DNA of 33,047 bases, taken from the NCBI GenBank assembly GCA_003241965.1, contig QBMB01000016.1:26962-60008 (forward strand), written 5' to 3'. The first letter of the stretch is position 1. Each line of letters starts with the position of its first letter. Below the pieces are notes generated by a model. The model was not told the DNA's origin. It worked only from the letters and a program-made list of their open reading frames with translations, and ran no database searches. Both the position numbers and the translations under genes were made by a program. The stretch comes from Burkholderiales bacterium (GTDB lineage Bacteria; Pseudomonadota; Gammaproteobacteria; Burkholderiales; Burkholderiaceae_C). Below are positions 24,575-32,986 of this stretch, piece after piece.

Positions 24575-26083
24575 TTATACCGCTCGCGCCTCGCGCAAGC
24601 GCGTCAGGCCGCGGGCGGCGCCCCACAGCGGCCACACCAGCAGCGCAATGGCCAGGAAGAACAGCGAACCCACCAGCGGGTTGGACCAGAAAATCGACAG
24701 GCTGCCCTGGCTGAGCAGCATCGACTGGCGGAAACTGGTCTCGGCCATGTCGCCCAGCACCAGCGCCAGCACGAGCGGCGCCAGCGGGTACTTCAACTTC
24801 TTGAAGAGGTAGCCCATCACGCCGAAGACCATCATCATCACCACGTCGAACATCGAGTTGTTGACGGTGTAGGCGCCGATCGCGCAGATCACGATGATCA
24901 CCGGCGCGATCACCGAAAACGGGATGCGCAGGATGGCCGCCCACCAGGGCACGGTGGTCAGCACGACGATCAGGCCGACGATGTTGCCCAGGTACATGCT
25001 GGCGATCAGCCCCCACACAAAGTCCTTCTGCTCGACGAACAGCATCGGGCCGGGCTGCAGGCCCCAGATCAGCAGGCCGCCCAGCAGCACAGCGGCGGTG
25101 GGCGAGCCCGGGATGCCCAGCGTCAGCATCGGCAGCAGCGCAGCGGTGCCGGCGGCATGCGCGGCCGTCTCCGGCGCAATCACGCCTTCGACGTTGCCCT
25201 TGCCGAAGGTCTCGGGTTCTTTCGCGAAACGCCGCGCCATGCCGTAGCTCATGAACGAGGCCGGGGTGGCGCCGCCGGGCGTGATGCCCATCCAGCAGCC
25301 AATGGCGGTGGAGCGCAGGAAGGTCTTCCAGTACTTGAAGATCTCGCCCCAGGTTTCCCACACCACCTTGGGGCTGATCTTCGCGGTCTTGCCCTTGAAC
25401 GACAGACCCTCTTCCATGGTCAGCAAGATCTCGCCAATGCCGAACAAGCCGATCACCGCGATCAGGAAGTTGAAACCCTTGAGCAGTTCGGGCACGTCGT
25501 AGGTCATGCGCAACTGACCGGTGACCATGTCCATGCCCACCGCCGCCAGGGCAAAGCCGAGCATCATCGACGCGATGGTTTTGGCCGCCGGCTCCTTGCT
25601 CATGCCGATGAAGCTGCAGAAGGTGAGCAGCTGCACCGCGAAGAACTCGGCCGGCCCGAACTTCAAGGCAAACCGGGCCAGCAGCGGCGCCAGAAACGTG
25701 ATCAGCGCGACCGCAAAGATCGCCCCCACGAACGAACTGGTGAAGGCTGCCGTCAGCGCCTGCGCAGCACGCTGCTTCTGCGCCATAGGGAAGCCGTCGA
25801 AGGTGGTGGCCACCGACCAAGGCTCCCCCGGAATGTTGAACAGGATCGAGGTGATCGCACCGCCAAACAGCGCACCCCAGTAGATGCAGCTGAGCATGAT
25901 GATCGCCGAGGTCGGGTTCATGCTGAAGGTCAGCGGCAGCAGGATGGCGATGCCGTTGGCGCCGCCCAGACCGGGCAACACGCCGATCAGGATGCCCAGC
26001 GTGATGCCGATCAGCATGTAGCCCAGGTTGGGCAGGGTGAGCGCGACCGAGAAGCCGCCGGCGAGGCTGGAGATTTCGTCCAT
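24575..26083 (-). CDS. tctA: Tripartite tricarboxylate transporter, large membrane subunit
   Basis: A 502-residue integral membrane protein with roughly twelve hydrophobic segments, the size usual for TctA. Family markers include GVLPGLGGANGIAILLPLTF near the N-terminus, CIYWGALFGGAITSILFNIPGE, and the second-repeat GITPGGATPASFMSYGMARR followed by LTLGIPGSPTAAVLLGGLLIWG. It transports a carboxylate delivered by the TctC receptor using the ion gradient. It begins 13 nt after tctB and is followed by the ketopantoate reductase-like gene. All conserved motifs are present and no truncation is seen. Confidence 0.96.
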   Translation of the reverse strand: MDEISSLAGGFSVALTLPNLGYMLIGITLGILIGVLPGLGGANGIAILLPLTFSMNPTSAIIMLSCIYWGALFGGAITSILFNIPGEPWSVATTFDGFPMAQKQRAAQALTAAFTSSFVGAIFAVALITFLAPLLARFALKFGPAEFFAVQLLTFCSFIGMSKEPAAKTIASMMLGFALAAVGMDMVTGQLRMTYDVPELLKGFNFLIAVIGLFGIGEILLTMEEGLSFKGKTAKISPKVVWETWGEIFKYWKTFLRSTAIGCWMGITPGGATPASFMSYGMARRFAKEPETFGKGNVEGVIAPETAAHAAGTAALLPMLTLGIPGSPTAAVLLGGLLIWGLQPGPMLFVEQKDFVWGLIASMYLGNIVGLIVVLTTVPWWAAILRIPFSVIAPVIIVICAIGAYTVNNSMFDVVMMMVFGVMGYLFKKLKYPLAPLVLALVLGDMAETSFRQSMLLSQGSLSIFWSNPLVGSLFFLAIALLVWPLWGAARGLTRLREARAV

Positions 26084-26096
26084 GGGGTGAGCCGCC

Positions 26097-26627
26097 TTAC
26101 AAACCGAGCAAACGCTCGATGGGACCTTTGGGCAGCATCACGAGGAACCAGCGCTCGAACACCAGGAAGAAGAACAGCGGCACACCGATGGCGATCGGCA
26201 AGGTGACAGCCCACCGGTAGCGGCCGTAGCGCAGCATGAAGTAGCCGATCAGCAGAGCCGACGCAATGTAGATGCCGATGCCGAAGATCAGCGCCACATA
26301 AACCACCATCGGGACGAACACGGCCATCACCAGGCGCAGCTGTTCGTGTTCGGCAAACACCTCCGTGTCGTGTTTCCAGCGGCGCAGCTGGCTCAGCAGA
26401 ATCCAGCCACTGGCGCCCGCCAGCATCAGGCCGATGTAGAACGGAAAGTAGCCCGATTTCGGACCGTCGTCCCCCCATCCGCTGCCCACGCGCTGACTGT
26501 CGACGATGACCAGCACGGCCACCACGAACAGAAACGCGGCCATCAACAATTCTGGCCAGCGTGCGTCCATTGTGCCGCTGGAGCGCGCTGCACCCGGCGT
26601 GCTGGAACCACCCGATTCAACAGTCAT
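26097..26627 (-). CDS. tctB: Tripartite tricarboxylate transporter, small membrane subunit
   Basis: A 176-residue protein with four predicted membrane helices: MAAFLFVVAVLVIVDSQRVG, GYFPFYIGLMLAGASGWILL, LVMAVFVPMVVYVALIFGIGI and VTLPIAIGVPLFFFLVFERW. GYFPFYIGL is typical of TctB. It works with TctA as the membrane part of the transporter. GGGAG lies a few bases before the ATG. It is 124 nt downstream of tctC, and that gap contains a hairpin described separately, which may lower its expression relative to the receptor. Confidence 0.93.
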   Translation of the reverse strand: MTVESGGSSTPGAARSSGTMDARWPELLMAAFLFVVAVLVIVDSQRVGSGWGDDGPKSGYFPFYIGLMLAGASGWILLSQLRRWKHDTEVFAEHEQLRLVMAVFVPMVVYVALIFGIGIYIASALLIGYFMLRYGRYRWAVTLPIAIGVPLFFFLVFERWFLVMLPKGPIERLLGL

Positions 26628-26669
26628 GATCCGACTCCCGCGCGCCGCCGCGGGCAGTGCGCTTTCCTG

Positions 26670-26696
26670 AAAAAAATGAGGTCGCCCGCAAGCGAC
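26670..26696 (-). terminator. Hairpin with U-run between tctC and tctB (possible attenuator)
   Basis: On the minus strand, GTCGC-ttgcgg-GCGAC (26696 to 26681) is followed after CTCA by seven T residues (26676-26670). This looks like a weak intrinsic terminator placed between the receptor gene and the membrane subunits. Partial read-through would yield more receptor than membrane protein, as often needed in binding-protein transport. The stem is only 5 bp and the U-run starts 4 nt after it, so efficiency is doubtful. Confidence 0.4.
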
Positions 26697-26751
26697 AGCG
26701 ACAGCAGGAGCGCCGGATCGCGCGCCCCCGCTGGGTTTCCGGTCAACGGGG

Positions 26752-27768
26752 TCACTGAGCCAGGAAGCCCGATTCCTTCATCAGCACCCGGTGCATCTGC
26801 TCGTTCTTGCCCAGCCAGTCCACAAACTCGGGACCGGCCAGCGCCGTGGTGTTGAACGCGCCCTTGTCCATGAAGTCCTTCCACTCGGGCAGCGCACGCA
26901 CCTTCTTGAACAGATCGATGTAGAAGGCCACTTGCTCGGGCTTGACACCGGGCGCCATGAAGATGCCGCGCAGCATGACGTAGTCGACCGGCAGGCCCGC
27001 GCTGGCGCAGGTCGGCACATCGGCCCAGGCCTGGGTGGCCGTCAACTTGGTCTTGTAGGGCATGGCGGCTTTGTCAAACACGCACAAGGCCCGCAGCTTG
27101 CCGGCGCGCCAGTGCGACTCGGCCTCGATCGGGTTGTTGACCGTGGAGTTGATGTGGTTGCCCACCAGCTGCACGGCCACGTCACCCCCCCCCTTGAACG
27201 GGATGTAGGTGACTTTCTTGCCAGCGGCCTTTTCGATCATCGCGGTGATGATCTGGTCTTCCTGCTTGGAGCCGGTGCCACCCATCTTCATGGTGTTGGG
27301 CGGGGCGGCCTTGATGGCGTCGAAGTATTCCTTGGCCGTCTTGTGGGGCGAGTCGGCATTGACCCAGAGCACGAACTGGTCCAGCGCGAGCATCTGCACC
27401 GGTGTCAGGTCGCGCCAGTTGAACGGAACGCCGGTGGCCAGTGGTGTGGTGAACAGGTTGGACAGCGTGATGACGATCTTGTGCGGGTTGCCCTTGTCGC
27501 CCTTGACGTCAAGAAAGCCCTCGGCGCCGGCACCACCGGACTTGTTGACCACGATGATCGGCTGCTTCATCAGGTTGTTCTTGGCGACCACGCCCTGGAT
27601 GAAGCGCGCCATCTGGTCGGCGCCGCCCCCGGTGCCCGCCGGCACGACAAATTCAACCGGCTTCTCCGGCTCCCAGGCGGATGCGGGCGCAGCAACCGCC
27701 AGGCCCGCCAGGGTGGCTGCGATAACGGCCCACGGACGCGGGCTGACACGAGAGAAGGTGGAAATCAT
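26752..27768 (-). CDS. tctC: Tripartite tricarboxylate transporter receptor
   Basis: A 338-residue periplasmic receptor. The signal peptide covers about 30 residues (PWAVIAATLAGLAVAAPASA), then KPVEFVVPAGTGGGADQMARFIQG in the mature part and GGAGAEGFLDVKGDKGNPHKI. This receptor is of a more divergent type than the Bug protein at 13314, with YIPFKGGGDVAVQLVGNHINSTV in the second domain. I chose ATG 27768, which has GAGGAG 5 nt before; the extension to 27816 is unlikely. A run of eight C on the plus strand (27185-27192) encodes the GGG of that motif and is a possible slippage site. It is the first gene of the tct operon. Confidence 0.94.
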   Translation of the reverse strand: MISTFSRVSPRPWAVIAATLAGLAVAAPASAWEPEKPVEFVVPAGTGGGADQMARFIQGVVAKNNLMKQPIIVVNKSGGAGAEGFLDVKGDKGNPHKIVITLSNLFTTPLATGVPFNWRDLTPVQMLALDQFVLWVNADSPHKTAKEYFDAIKAAPPNTMKMGGTGSKQEDQIITAMIEKAAGKKVTYIPFKGGGDVAVQLVGNHINSTVNNPIEAESHWRAGKLRALCVFDKAAMPYKTKLTATQAWADVPTCASAGLPVDYVMLRGIFMAPGVKPEQVAFYIDLFKKVRALPEWKDFMDKGAFNTTALAGPEFVDWLGKNEQMHRVLMKESGFLAQ

Positions 27769-27905
27769 GGAGTCTCCTCGGGGGGTGGGTCGAACCTGCA
27801 CTGGATCGGTCGGCACACTGGAGTCTCAAAAATTTGCACCTTTTCGTAAAGTCAGAGTTTCTTCAGTCTGGAATAAGGAAAAGCTTAAGTATCAAGCGCG
27901 AGGTC

Positions 27906-29441
27906 TCAACCCAGACCCAGTTTCTGGGCCAGTCCGATGCGCTGCAGCTTTCCCGTGGCGCCCTTGGGAATCTCGTCCATGAAGAGAATCTTCTTCGGCA
28001 CCTTGTAGTCGGCCGCGCGCGCGCCCACGAAGGTCTGCAATTCACGCTCGGTGACCTGCTGGCCTTCGCGCAGCACCACCACTGCGGCGACTTCCTCGCC
28101 CAGCTTGGCGTGTGGCATGCCGAAACACACCACCTGCGCCACGCCCGGGTGGTCCATCAGGATCTCGTCGACCTCACGCGGGCTGACCTTCTCACCGCCC
28201 CGGTTGATGATCTCCTTGAGCCGCCCGGTGATGCTCACGTAGCCGTCTTCGTCCATCACGCCCTGGTCGCCGGTGCGGAACCAGCCGTTCAGGAAACCTT
28301 CTGCGTTGGCCTTGGGGTTGTTCTCGTAGCCCGCCGTCACATTGGGGCCGCGGATGACGATCTCACCGGTGTTCTCCAGCCCGGTGCCGCGCGGCAGCAG
28401 CGTGCCGTCCTCGGCCATGATGGCCACCTCGGGGCCGGCCGCCTTGCCCACCGTGCCCGGCTTGCGCAGGGCCGGCGGCAAGGGGTTGCTGGCCATCTGG
28501 TGGGTGGCCTCGGTCATGCCGTAGCTCTCGATCAGCGGCGCGTGGAAGGTGGCCTCGAGTTCCTTGATCACCTGGGGCGGCATCGACGAGGACGACGAGC
28601 GCAGGAAGCGCAGCGGGTGGCGGGCAATGACGTCGGCGCTTTTCGACGCCCTTGAGACGATGGCCTGGTGCATGGTCGGCACCGCCGTGTACCAGGTGGG
28701 GTGGGCCTCGTCCATCCAGCCAAAGAACTTGAGCGCGTTGAAGCCGGGTGTGCAGAACACCTGCGAGCCCGCCGCCAGCGGAGCCAGCACCCCGGCGATC
28801 AGCCCGTGGATGTGGAACAGCGGCATGATGTTCAGCCCGCAGTCGGCGGCGGTGAACTGCAGCGTGTTGCGGATGTGCGTGGCCGAGGCCGCCAGGTTGC
28901 GCTGGGACAGCGGCACGATCTTGGGCCGCGAGGTGGTGCCCGAGGTGTGCAGCACCATCGACACGTCGTCGGTCTGTGCGTAGCCCGGATGGGCCGCAGG
29001 CCCGGCGCTCTGCCCGTCGCGCGGCACCAGGGTGAAGGCGCCGGCCGGTGCGCCCTCGGCCACCACCAGGTCGATCAGGCGCACACCCAGCTTGACGGCC
29101 ACCTCGATGGCGGGTGATGTGCTGGTCTGCTCGACGATCAGCGCCTTGGCGTTGAGGTCGGACAGGTAGAACTCGAACTCGTCGGCGCGGTAGGCCGGGT
29201 TCAGCGGTGCGCTGGTCACACCACTCGCACAAGCCATGTAGCAGGCCGCCATTTCGGGCCCGTTGTTCAGCACGATCGCCACCCGGTCGTTGCGCCCGAT
29301 ACCCAGCTGGTTGAGGGTGTCCAGGGTGCGCTGGATCAGGGCCCGAAGCTCGCCGTGGCTGAGCGCTTGCCGGCCCGGGGCCGACAGGGCGGGTGATGCG
29401 TCAGCGCCCGCTGCCAGCAGATCTTTCAAGGTGGTTGTCAT
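27906..29441 (-). CDS. AMP-forming acyl-CoA ligase, oxalate-CoA ligase-like
   Basis: A 511-residue ANL enzyme. Motifs: VLHTSGTTSRPKIVPLSQRN (about 162-180), IESYGMTEATHQMASNPLPP, GWFRTGDQGVMDEDGYVSI, GRLKEIINRGGEKVSPREVDE, and the catalytic lysine in GATGKLQRIGL near residue 496. GVTSAPLNPAYRADEFEFYLSDLNAKALI is strongly reminiscent of plant AAE3 and yeast Pcs60 oxalyl-CoA synthetases, so a small dicarboxylate such as oxalate or malonate is a reasonable guess. The ATG at 29441 is preceded by GAGGATTCGC; an upstream extension of 50 residues is not conserved in style. It lies 137 nt before tctC on the same strand and divergent from the hydrolase. Confidence 0.92.
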   Translation of the reverse strand: MTTTLKDLLAAGADASPALSAPGRQALSHGELRALIQRTLDTLNQLGIGRNDRVAIVLNNGPEMAACYMACASGVTSAPLNPAYRADEFEFYLSDLNAKALIVEQTSTSPAIEVAVKLGVRLIDLVVAEGAPAGAFTLVPRDGQSAGPAAHPGYAQTDDVSMVLHTSGTTSRPKIVPLSQRNLAASATHIRNTLQFTAADCGLNIMPLFHIHGLIAGVLAPLAAGSQVFCTPGFNALKFFGWMDEAHPTWYTAVPTMHQAIVSRASKSADVIARHPLRFLRSSSSSMPPQVIKELEATFHAPLIESYGMTEATHQMASNPLPPALRKPGTVGKAAGPEVAIMAEDGTLLPRGTGLENTGEIVIRGPNVTAGYENNPKANAEGFLNGWFRTGDQGVMDEDGYVSITGRLKEIINRGGEKVSPREVDEILMDHPGVAQVVCFGMPHAKLGEEVAAVVVLREGQQVTERELQTFVGARAADYKVPKKILFMDEIPKGATGKLQRIGLAQKLGLG

Positions 29442-29711
29442 GCGAATCCTCGGTATCGGGAGGGTGTCAATCAAGGAGGTTTCGCAGACAGCATCAGCTG
29501 CAAAACCAAAAAAATACGGACAAGAAACCCGGCCAGCAGACCGGGCTTCGAATCCGATCAAAAAGTATCGCATTGCGAAAAGACCCCACACCTCGGGCTT
29601 TCCCTGACACGGGCAGCCACAATGCCCGGCGCCCCCCGTGCGGCCCGGCGCTCGTGCAATATCGGCCTCTCTGCGCGCCCGGTGGCGGGCGAGGCGAACC
29701 AGGAGCGATCA
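29442..29711. promoter_or_regulatory. Divergent promoter region with TCGCATTGCGA palindrome
   Basis: This 270-nt gap separates the leftward CoA ligase from the rightward fumarylacetoacetase-fold hydrolase and should hold both promoters. TCGCATTGCGA at 29568-29578 is a perfect 11-bp palindrome in a local AT-rich patch and is a candidate operator. A CCCGG-N8-CCGGG hairpin (29528-29545) follows it in the ligase leader. The half nearest the hydrolase is GC-rich and shows nothing further. I see no small gene. Confidence 0.4.
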
Positions 29712-30476
29712 ATGAAATGGCTGCGTTTCAGGCATCACGGCACCGCTGCTTTCGGCACCCTTGAAGGGGACCGAGTGCACCTCCACCACGGCGACCTGTA
29801 TGGCACGCCCGTGGCCACCGGCGAGACCTTGCCGCTGGCAGATCTGCCATGGCTGGCGCCTTGCACGCCGGGCAAGGTCATCGGGTTGTGGAACAACTTT
29901 CGCGCAGCCGCCGAGAAAAACGGCTGGGCCCAGCCGGCCGAGCCGCTGTACTTTTTGAAGTCGCCCGGCAGCGTCATCGGCCACCAGCAGCCGATCCCGG
30001 TGCCCGTGAGCCACGACGGTCGAGTGGCCTACGAGGGTGAGCTGGCGGTGGTGATCGGTCGCCAGGCCCGCGCCGTGTCTGTGGCCGACGCGCCGGCGCA
30101 CATCTTTGGCTACTGCTGCGCCAACGATGTCACCGCGATCGAGCTGCTGAATCGCGACCCGACTTTCCCGCAGTGGACACGGGCCAAGAGCTTTGACGGC
30201 TTCGGTGCCCTGGGCCCCTTCATCGACACGGCCTTCGATCCCTCCGGCGCGCACCTGCGCACCTTGGTGGGTGGCCGCGAACGGCAGAACTACGCGCTGG
30301 CCGACATGTTCTTCAGCCCGGCCGAACTGGTCTCGCGCATCTCGCACGACATGACGCTGGAGCCCGGCGACGTGATCCTCTGCGGGACTTCGCTGGGTGT
30401 GCTGCCGATGAAGCCGGGCACCACCGTCGAGGTGGTCATTGAAGGCTTGGGAACGCTGAGCAACACCTACGGTTGA
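29712..30476 (+). CDS. Fumarylacetoacetate hydrolase-family protein
   Basis: A 254-residue FAH-fold enzyme, short single-domain type. Metal ligands are Glu108 and Glu110 (YEGELAVVIG) and Asp139 (CCANDVTAIE), with Lys159 in TRAKSFDGFGALGP. The C-terminal EPGDVILCGTSLGVLPMKPG is standard. Members hydrolyse acylpyruvates, decarboxylate oxaloacetate or hydrate 2-oxo-dienoates. AGGAG sits 7 nt before the ATG at 29712; a longer frame to 29622 is not supported. Divergent from the CoA ligase and tct operon, so it may share their regulation and substrate. It converges with the rubredoxin-reductase gene, 15 nt apart. Confidence 0.93.
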   Translation: MKWLRFRHHGTAAFGTLEGDRVHLHHGDLYGTPVATGETLPLADLPWLAPCTPGKVIGLWNNFRAAAEKNGWAQPAEPLYFLKSPGSVIGHQQPIPVPVSHDGRVAYEGELAVVIGRQARAVSVADAPAHIFGYCCANDVTAIELLNRDPTFPQWTRAKSFDGFGALGPFIDTAFDPSGAHLRTLVGGRERQNYALADMFFSPAELVSRISHDMTLEPGDVILCGTSLGVLPMKPGTTVEVVIEGLGTLSNTYG

Positions 30477-30491
30477 ATGCCGGGCGGGCGC

Positions 30492-31769
30492 TCAGTGCAG
30501 CGTCAACGGCCGTGACGTCGTCTTGACCCGCACCACCGCAGCGCGCGGCTCGTAAGGCGCCGACGCGGTGCCGCAGATGTCGGCCGCAATCGCCCGGGCC
30601 TGACGCGCGATGGGTTCGATGAAGCGGCTGGGCTGGCCGTTCACCGTGATGCAGTCGCCCATGGCGTGGATGTGCACGTGGCTGGTTTTCATGGTCGCCG
30701 GGTCCACGGCGATGCCGTTGTCCCACTTCAAATCAGCGCTGAGCGCCAGACGCGGCGGCGTGGCCAGGCCGGCGGCGGCGATCACCTGGTCGGCCGCGAA
30801 GCGCTGGCCGCAGGTGGTGGTGATGCGGTAGCGGCCTGCCACCTGCTCCAACTGCCCCACCTGCACACCGCCCACGAAGCGGATGGCCAGATCTTTCCAG
30901 GCGTCGAGCAGTTGGGTGCCTGCGCCCTCGGCGCTCCAGCGCGCGAGTGGCTCGGCTTGCACGTCGAGCAGGGTGATGCGGTGGCCGCCGAGTGCGAGGT
31001 CGTTGGCTAGCTCGCTGCCGATCAGGCCGGCGCCGACGATGGCCACGTCTTTCGGTGTGTCACCCAATGCGGCGCGCAGTTTCTGGTACGCCGCCAGGTG
31101 GTTGATGCGCCAGCACATCGTTGCGGGCAGCGTGGGCGGGAGCGCGGCTTGCGCGCCGTGGGCCAGCACCAGCCGGTCGTAGCGCAGCACCCCGCGTGTG
31201 GTGCGCAGCTGGTTCGTGTCGGCGCAGATCCGCACGGCGTGGGTGTGCGCGAGCAGGCGCACGTTCAGGCGGGCCGCCGCCGCCGCACCCGTCTCCTTGA
31301 CCATTGAATCCAGCGCTGTACTGCGCGCCATGGCGATCGAGAGCATGGGTTTGTCGTACACATCACCCGCGCAGGCGGTGACCAGGGTGATGGGCAGCGC
31401 AGCGTCGAGCGCGCGCAGCGCTTCGGCCATCTGCCAGCCGGCGCGACCGGCGCCGACGATGAGCACACCCGCCGCACCGCGTGTGGCCACCGGGGTGCTG
31501 CCGGCGATGTTGGCGCGCAATGCGTCCAGGCTGGGCGGTGTGTACGGCGTGAAGTCGGCCTTGGTCACGCCGCACAAGGGGCAGGCCCAGTCGTCGGGGA
31601 TGTCGGCGTAGCGCGTTCCGGGGGCCAAGCCACCGTCGGGGTCGCCGTCGGCCTCGTTGTAGATGTAGCCGCAGGCGTCGCAGATGTATTGCTGCCAGGG
31701 TGCGAGGGCCTGCACGGCGGCGTCTGGTGAGGGCTTCGACAAGCTCAGCCCGAACGGTGGGGTGTTCAT
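30492..31769 (-). CDS. Rubredoxin-FAD-dependent rubredoxin reductase fusion protein
   Basis: A 425-residue two-domain electron carrier. Residues 28-75 are a rubredoxin with iron ligands Cys30 and Cys33 ([10 protein letters not shown]) and Cys63 and Cys66 ([11 protein letters not shown]). From about residue 95 follows a pyridine nucleotide-disulfide-type FAD reductase ([21 protein letters not shown], then [23 protein letters not shown] for NAD(P)H). Electrons should pass from NAD(P)H through FAD to the rubredoxin and on to a partner. The start overlaps the stop of the dehydrogenase-like gene by ATGA. Residues 5-12 are encoded by a dispersed DNA repeat and probably form a dispensable linker. 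Confidence 0.92.
   Translation of the reverse strand: MNTPPFGLSLSKPSPDAAVQALAPWQQYICDACGYIYNEADGDPDGGLAPGTRYADIPDDWACPLCGVTKADFTPYTPPSLDALRANIAGSTPVATRGAAGVLIVGAGRAGWQMAEALRALDAALPITLVTACAGDVYDKPMLSIAMARSTALDSMVKETGAAAAARLNVRLLAHTHAVRICADTNQLRTTRGVLRYDRLVLAHGAQAALPPTLPATMCWRINHLAAYQKLRAALGDTPKDVAIVGAGLIGSELANDLALGGHRITLLDVQAEPLARWSAEGAGTQLLDAWKDLAIRFVGGVQVGQLEQVAGRYRITTTCGQRFAADQVIAAAGLATPPRLALSADLKWDNGIAVDPATMKTSHVHIHAMGDCITVNGQPSRFIEPIARQARAIAADICGTASAPYEPRAAVVRVKTTSRPLTLH
31734..31757 (+). repeat. Short dispersed repeat copy 1 (within coding sequence)
   Basis: A 24-bp element starting CTTCGACAAGCTCAG and ending CGAACGG, differing at 3 positions from the copy at 32940-32963 and in the same orientation. 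It contains TTCG/CGAA inverted ends. Here it lies inside the rubredoxin-reductase gene and is read as PFGLSLSK. Such elements are abundant in Comamonadaceae genomes, from general knowledge. Confidence 0.75.
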
Positions 31770-32914
31770 GCCGGCATCACTTCGGCGGACAGCCTTGCAA
31801 TCTCCTTGCGCAGGTGTTTGATGGCGGGTGTGACGATGGCGACGAAGTGCGATTCGCGCACGCGGCGCTGCACGGCCGAGCTCATGAGGTAACCGCGCGC
31901 GCCCTGGTGCAACAACGCCGACTGCGCGGCGCGCAAGGACAGCTCGGCGCCGTGGGCGCGCGCGTCGAGCACGTCGATGAAAAACTCCACCGACGGGTTG
32001 TACGGCGTTTCGGCCAGCTTCATCACGCGGGCGGTGAGTGTGTCCAGCTCGGCCTGCAGTGCGTCGGGCCTGTCTTCCAGAAACTGGTTCACATGGCCCA
32101 GCTGCGCCTCCACCTCCCAGATGGAGTCGATGGCGCCCTGTGTGACGCCCACCGCCATGCCGCACTGGAGCATGACGAAGGCCGCGCGGATGCGGGCAAT
32201 GAAGGGTTTGGCGGCGTCGGCGATCACATCGTCGGCGTCAATGAAATGGTCTTTGAGGCGCAGGGCGTAGGTGCCCGTGCCTTCCATGGCCGAGAAGCTC
32301 GGGCATTCGCGCAGCTCCACGCCGGGCGCGTCGCAACGCAAGAGAAACATCACCTCGCGGCCGATGTGTTCGTCGCCGTTGACCACCGCGGCAATGGCGC
32401 CGCAGCTGTGGTCGGGCCCGAGGTTGCTCACCCAGGGCAGTGAGCCGTTGACGATGTAGCCACCCTCCACCGGCGTGGCCTTGAGCAGCAGGCTCTCGAT
32501 CTGCGCGTAGCTCTTCATGGGGTTCGAGAGCGCCGTGCCACCCAGCGTGTCGCCACGCACATGCGCCATCAGCGCCTCGCCATTCAGCGCCGGGTTGCCC
32601 GACTGCTGCATGTACAGGCCGCACACGGCCTGGCACCACATCATGAAGCCGGTGGCGCCGCACACGCGCGAGGCCTCGGCCATGGCGCGGATGGAAAGGC
32701 CGAAATCACCCGGGCCGGCGTCGCCATCGAGGTGCGCGCTCATGGCGCCCAGCGCGGCGAGTTGTTGCAGCTCGGCGCGTGGGTAGTAACCGGTGCGGTC
32801 GATGGACTCGACCACCGCCGCCAACGGGCCCTGCGCCACCTCGCGCACCGCGGCCAGCAGCGCGTGGGCCGGTGTTGCTTGCGTCAGTTCGCGGGGCAGA
32901 TCGTTCGGGTTCAT
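31766..32914 (-). CDS. Acyl-CoA dehydrogenase-like flavoprotein, catalytic base not conserved
   Basis: A 382-residue member of the acyl-CoA dehydrogenase superfamily, with [44 protein letters not shown], and [27 protein letters not shown] in place of the normal middle domain. The C-terminus ([22 protein letters not shown]) aligns with the region where ordinary members carry YEGTSEIQR, but has [10 protein letters not shown], so the usual glutamate is missing. It may be a flavin-dependent monooxygenase or oxidase of the DszC/SfnC style, or act on a non-CoA substrate. Overlap of its stop with the rubredoxin-reductase start (ATGA) makes that protein its likely electron partner. No good ribosome-binding site decides the start at 32914. 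Confidence 0.88.
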   Translation of the reverse strand: MNPNDLPRELTQATPAHALLAAVREVAQGPLAAVVESIDRTGYYPRAELQQLAALGAMSAHLDGDAGPGDFGLSIRAMAEASRVCGATGFMMWCQAVCGLYMQQSGNPALNGEALMAHVRGDTLGGTALSNPMKSYAQIESLLLKATPVEGGYIVNGSLPWVSNLGPDHSCGAIAAVVNGDEHIGREVMFLLRCDAPGVELRECPSFSAMEGTGTYALRLKDHFIDADDVIADAAKPFIARIRAAFVMLQCGMAVGVTQGAIDSIWEVEAQLGHVNQFLEDRPDALQAELDTLTARVMKLAETPYNPSVEFFIDVLDARAHGAELSLRAAQSALLHQGARGYLMSSAVQRRVRESHFVAIVTPAIKHLRKEIARLSAEVMPA

Positions 32915-32939
32915 TCAAGCTCCAACAAGTGGGTGGGCC

Positions 32940-32963
32940 CTTCGACAGGCTCAGGGCGAACGG
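32940..32963 (+). repeat. Short dispersed repeat copy 2 (intergenic)
   Basis: CTTCGACAGGCTCAGGG followed by CGAACGG, the form of this repeat usual in Comamonadaceae. Same orientation as copy 1 and 1,206 bp away, so the two copies closely bracket the acyl-CoA dehydrogenase-like gene. It lies 26 nt upstream of that gene's start. Confidence 0.75.
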
Positions 32964-32986
32964 AGGGGGATCGAGGTGACTTCACT

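Noticed and set aside
24113..26206. 697-residue open frame on the plus strand opposite tctA and tctB
   Set aside because: It is rich in His, Gln, Arg and Ala with no family motif and mirrors well-recognised genes on the other strand; long antisense frames are expected in high-GC DNA.
29528..29545. CCCGG-N8-CCGGG hairpin in the CoA ligase leader as a terminator or attenuator
   Set aside because: Only five base pairs with an eight-base loop, and the T-run on the minus strand lies about 13 nt away; not enough to call.
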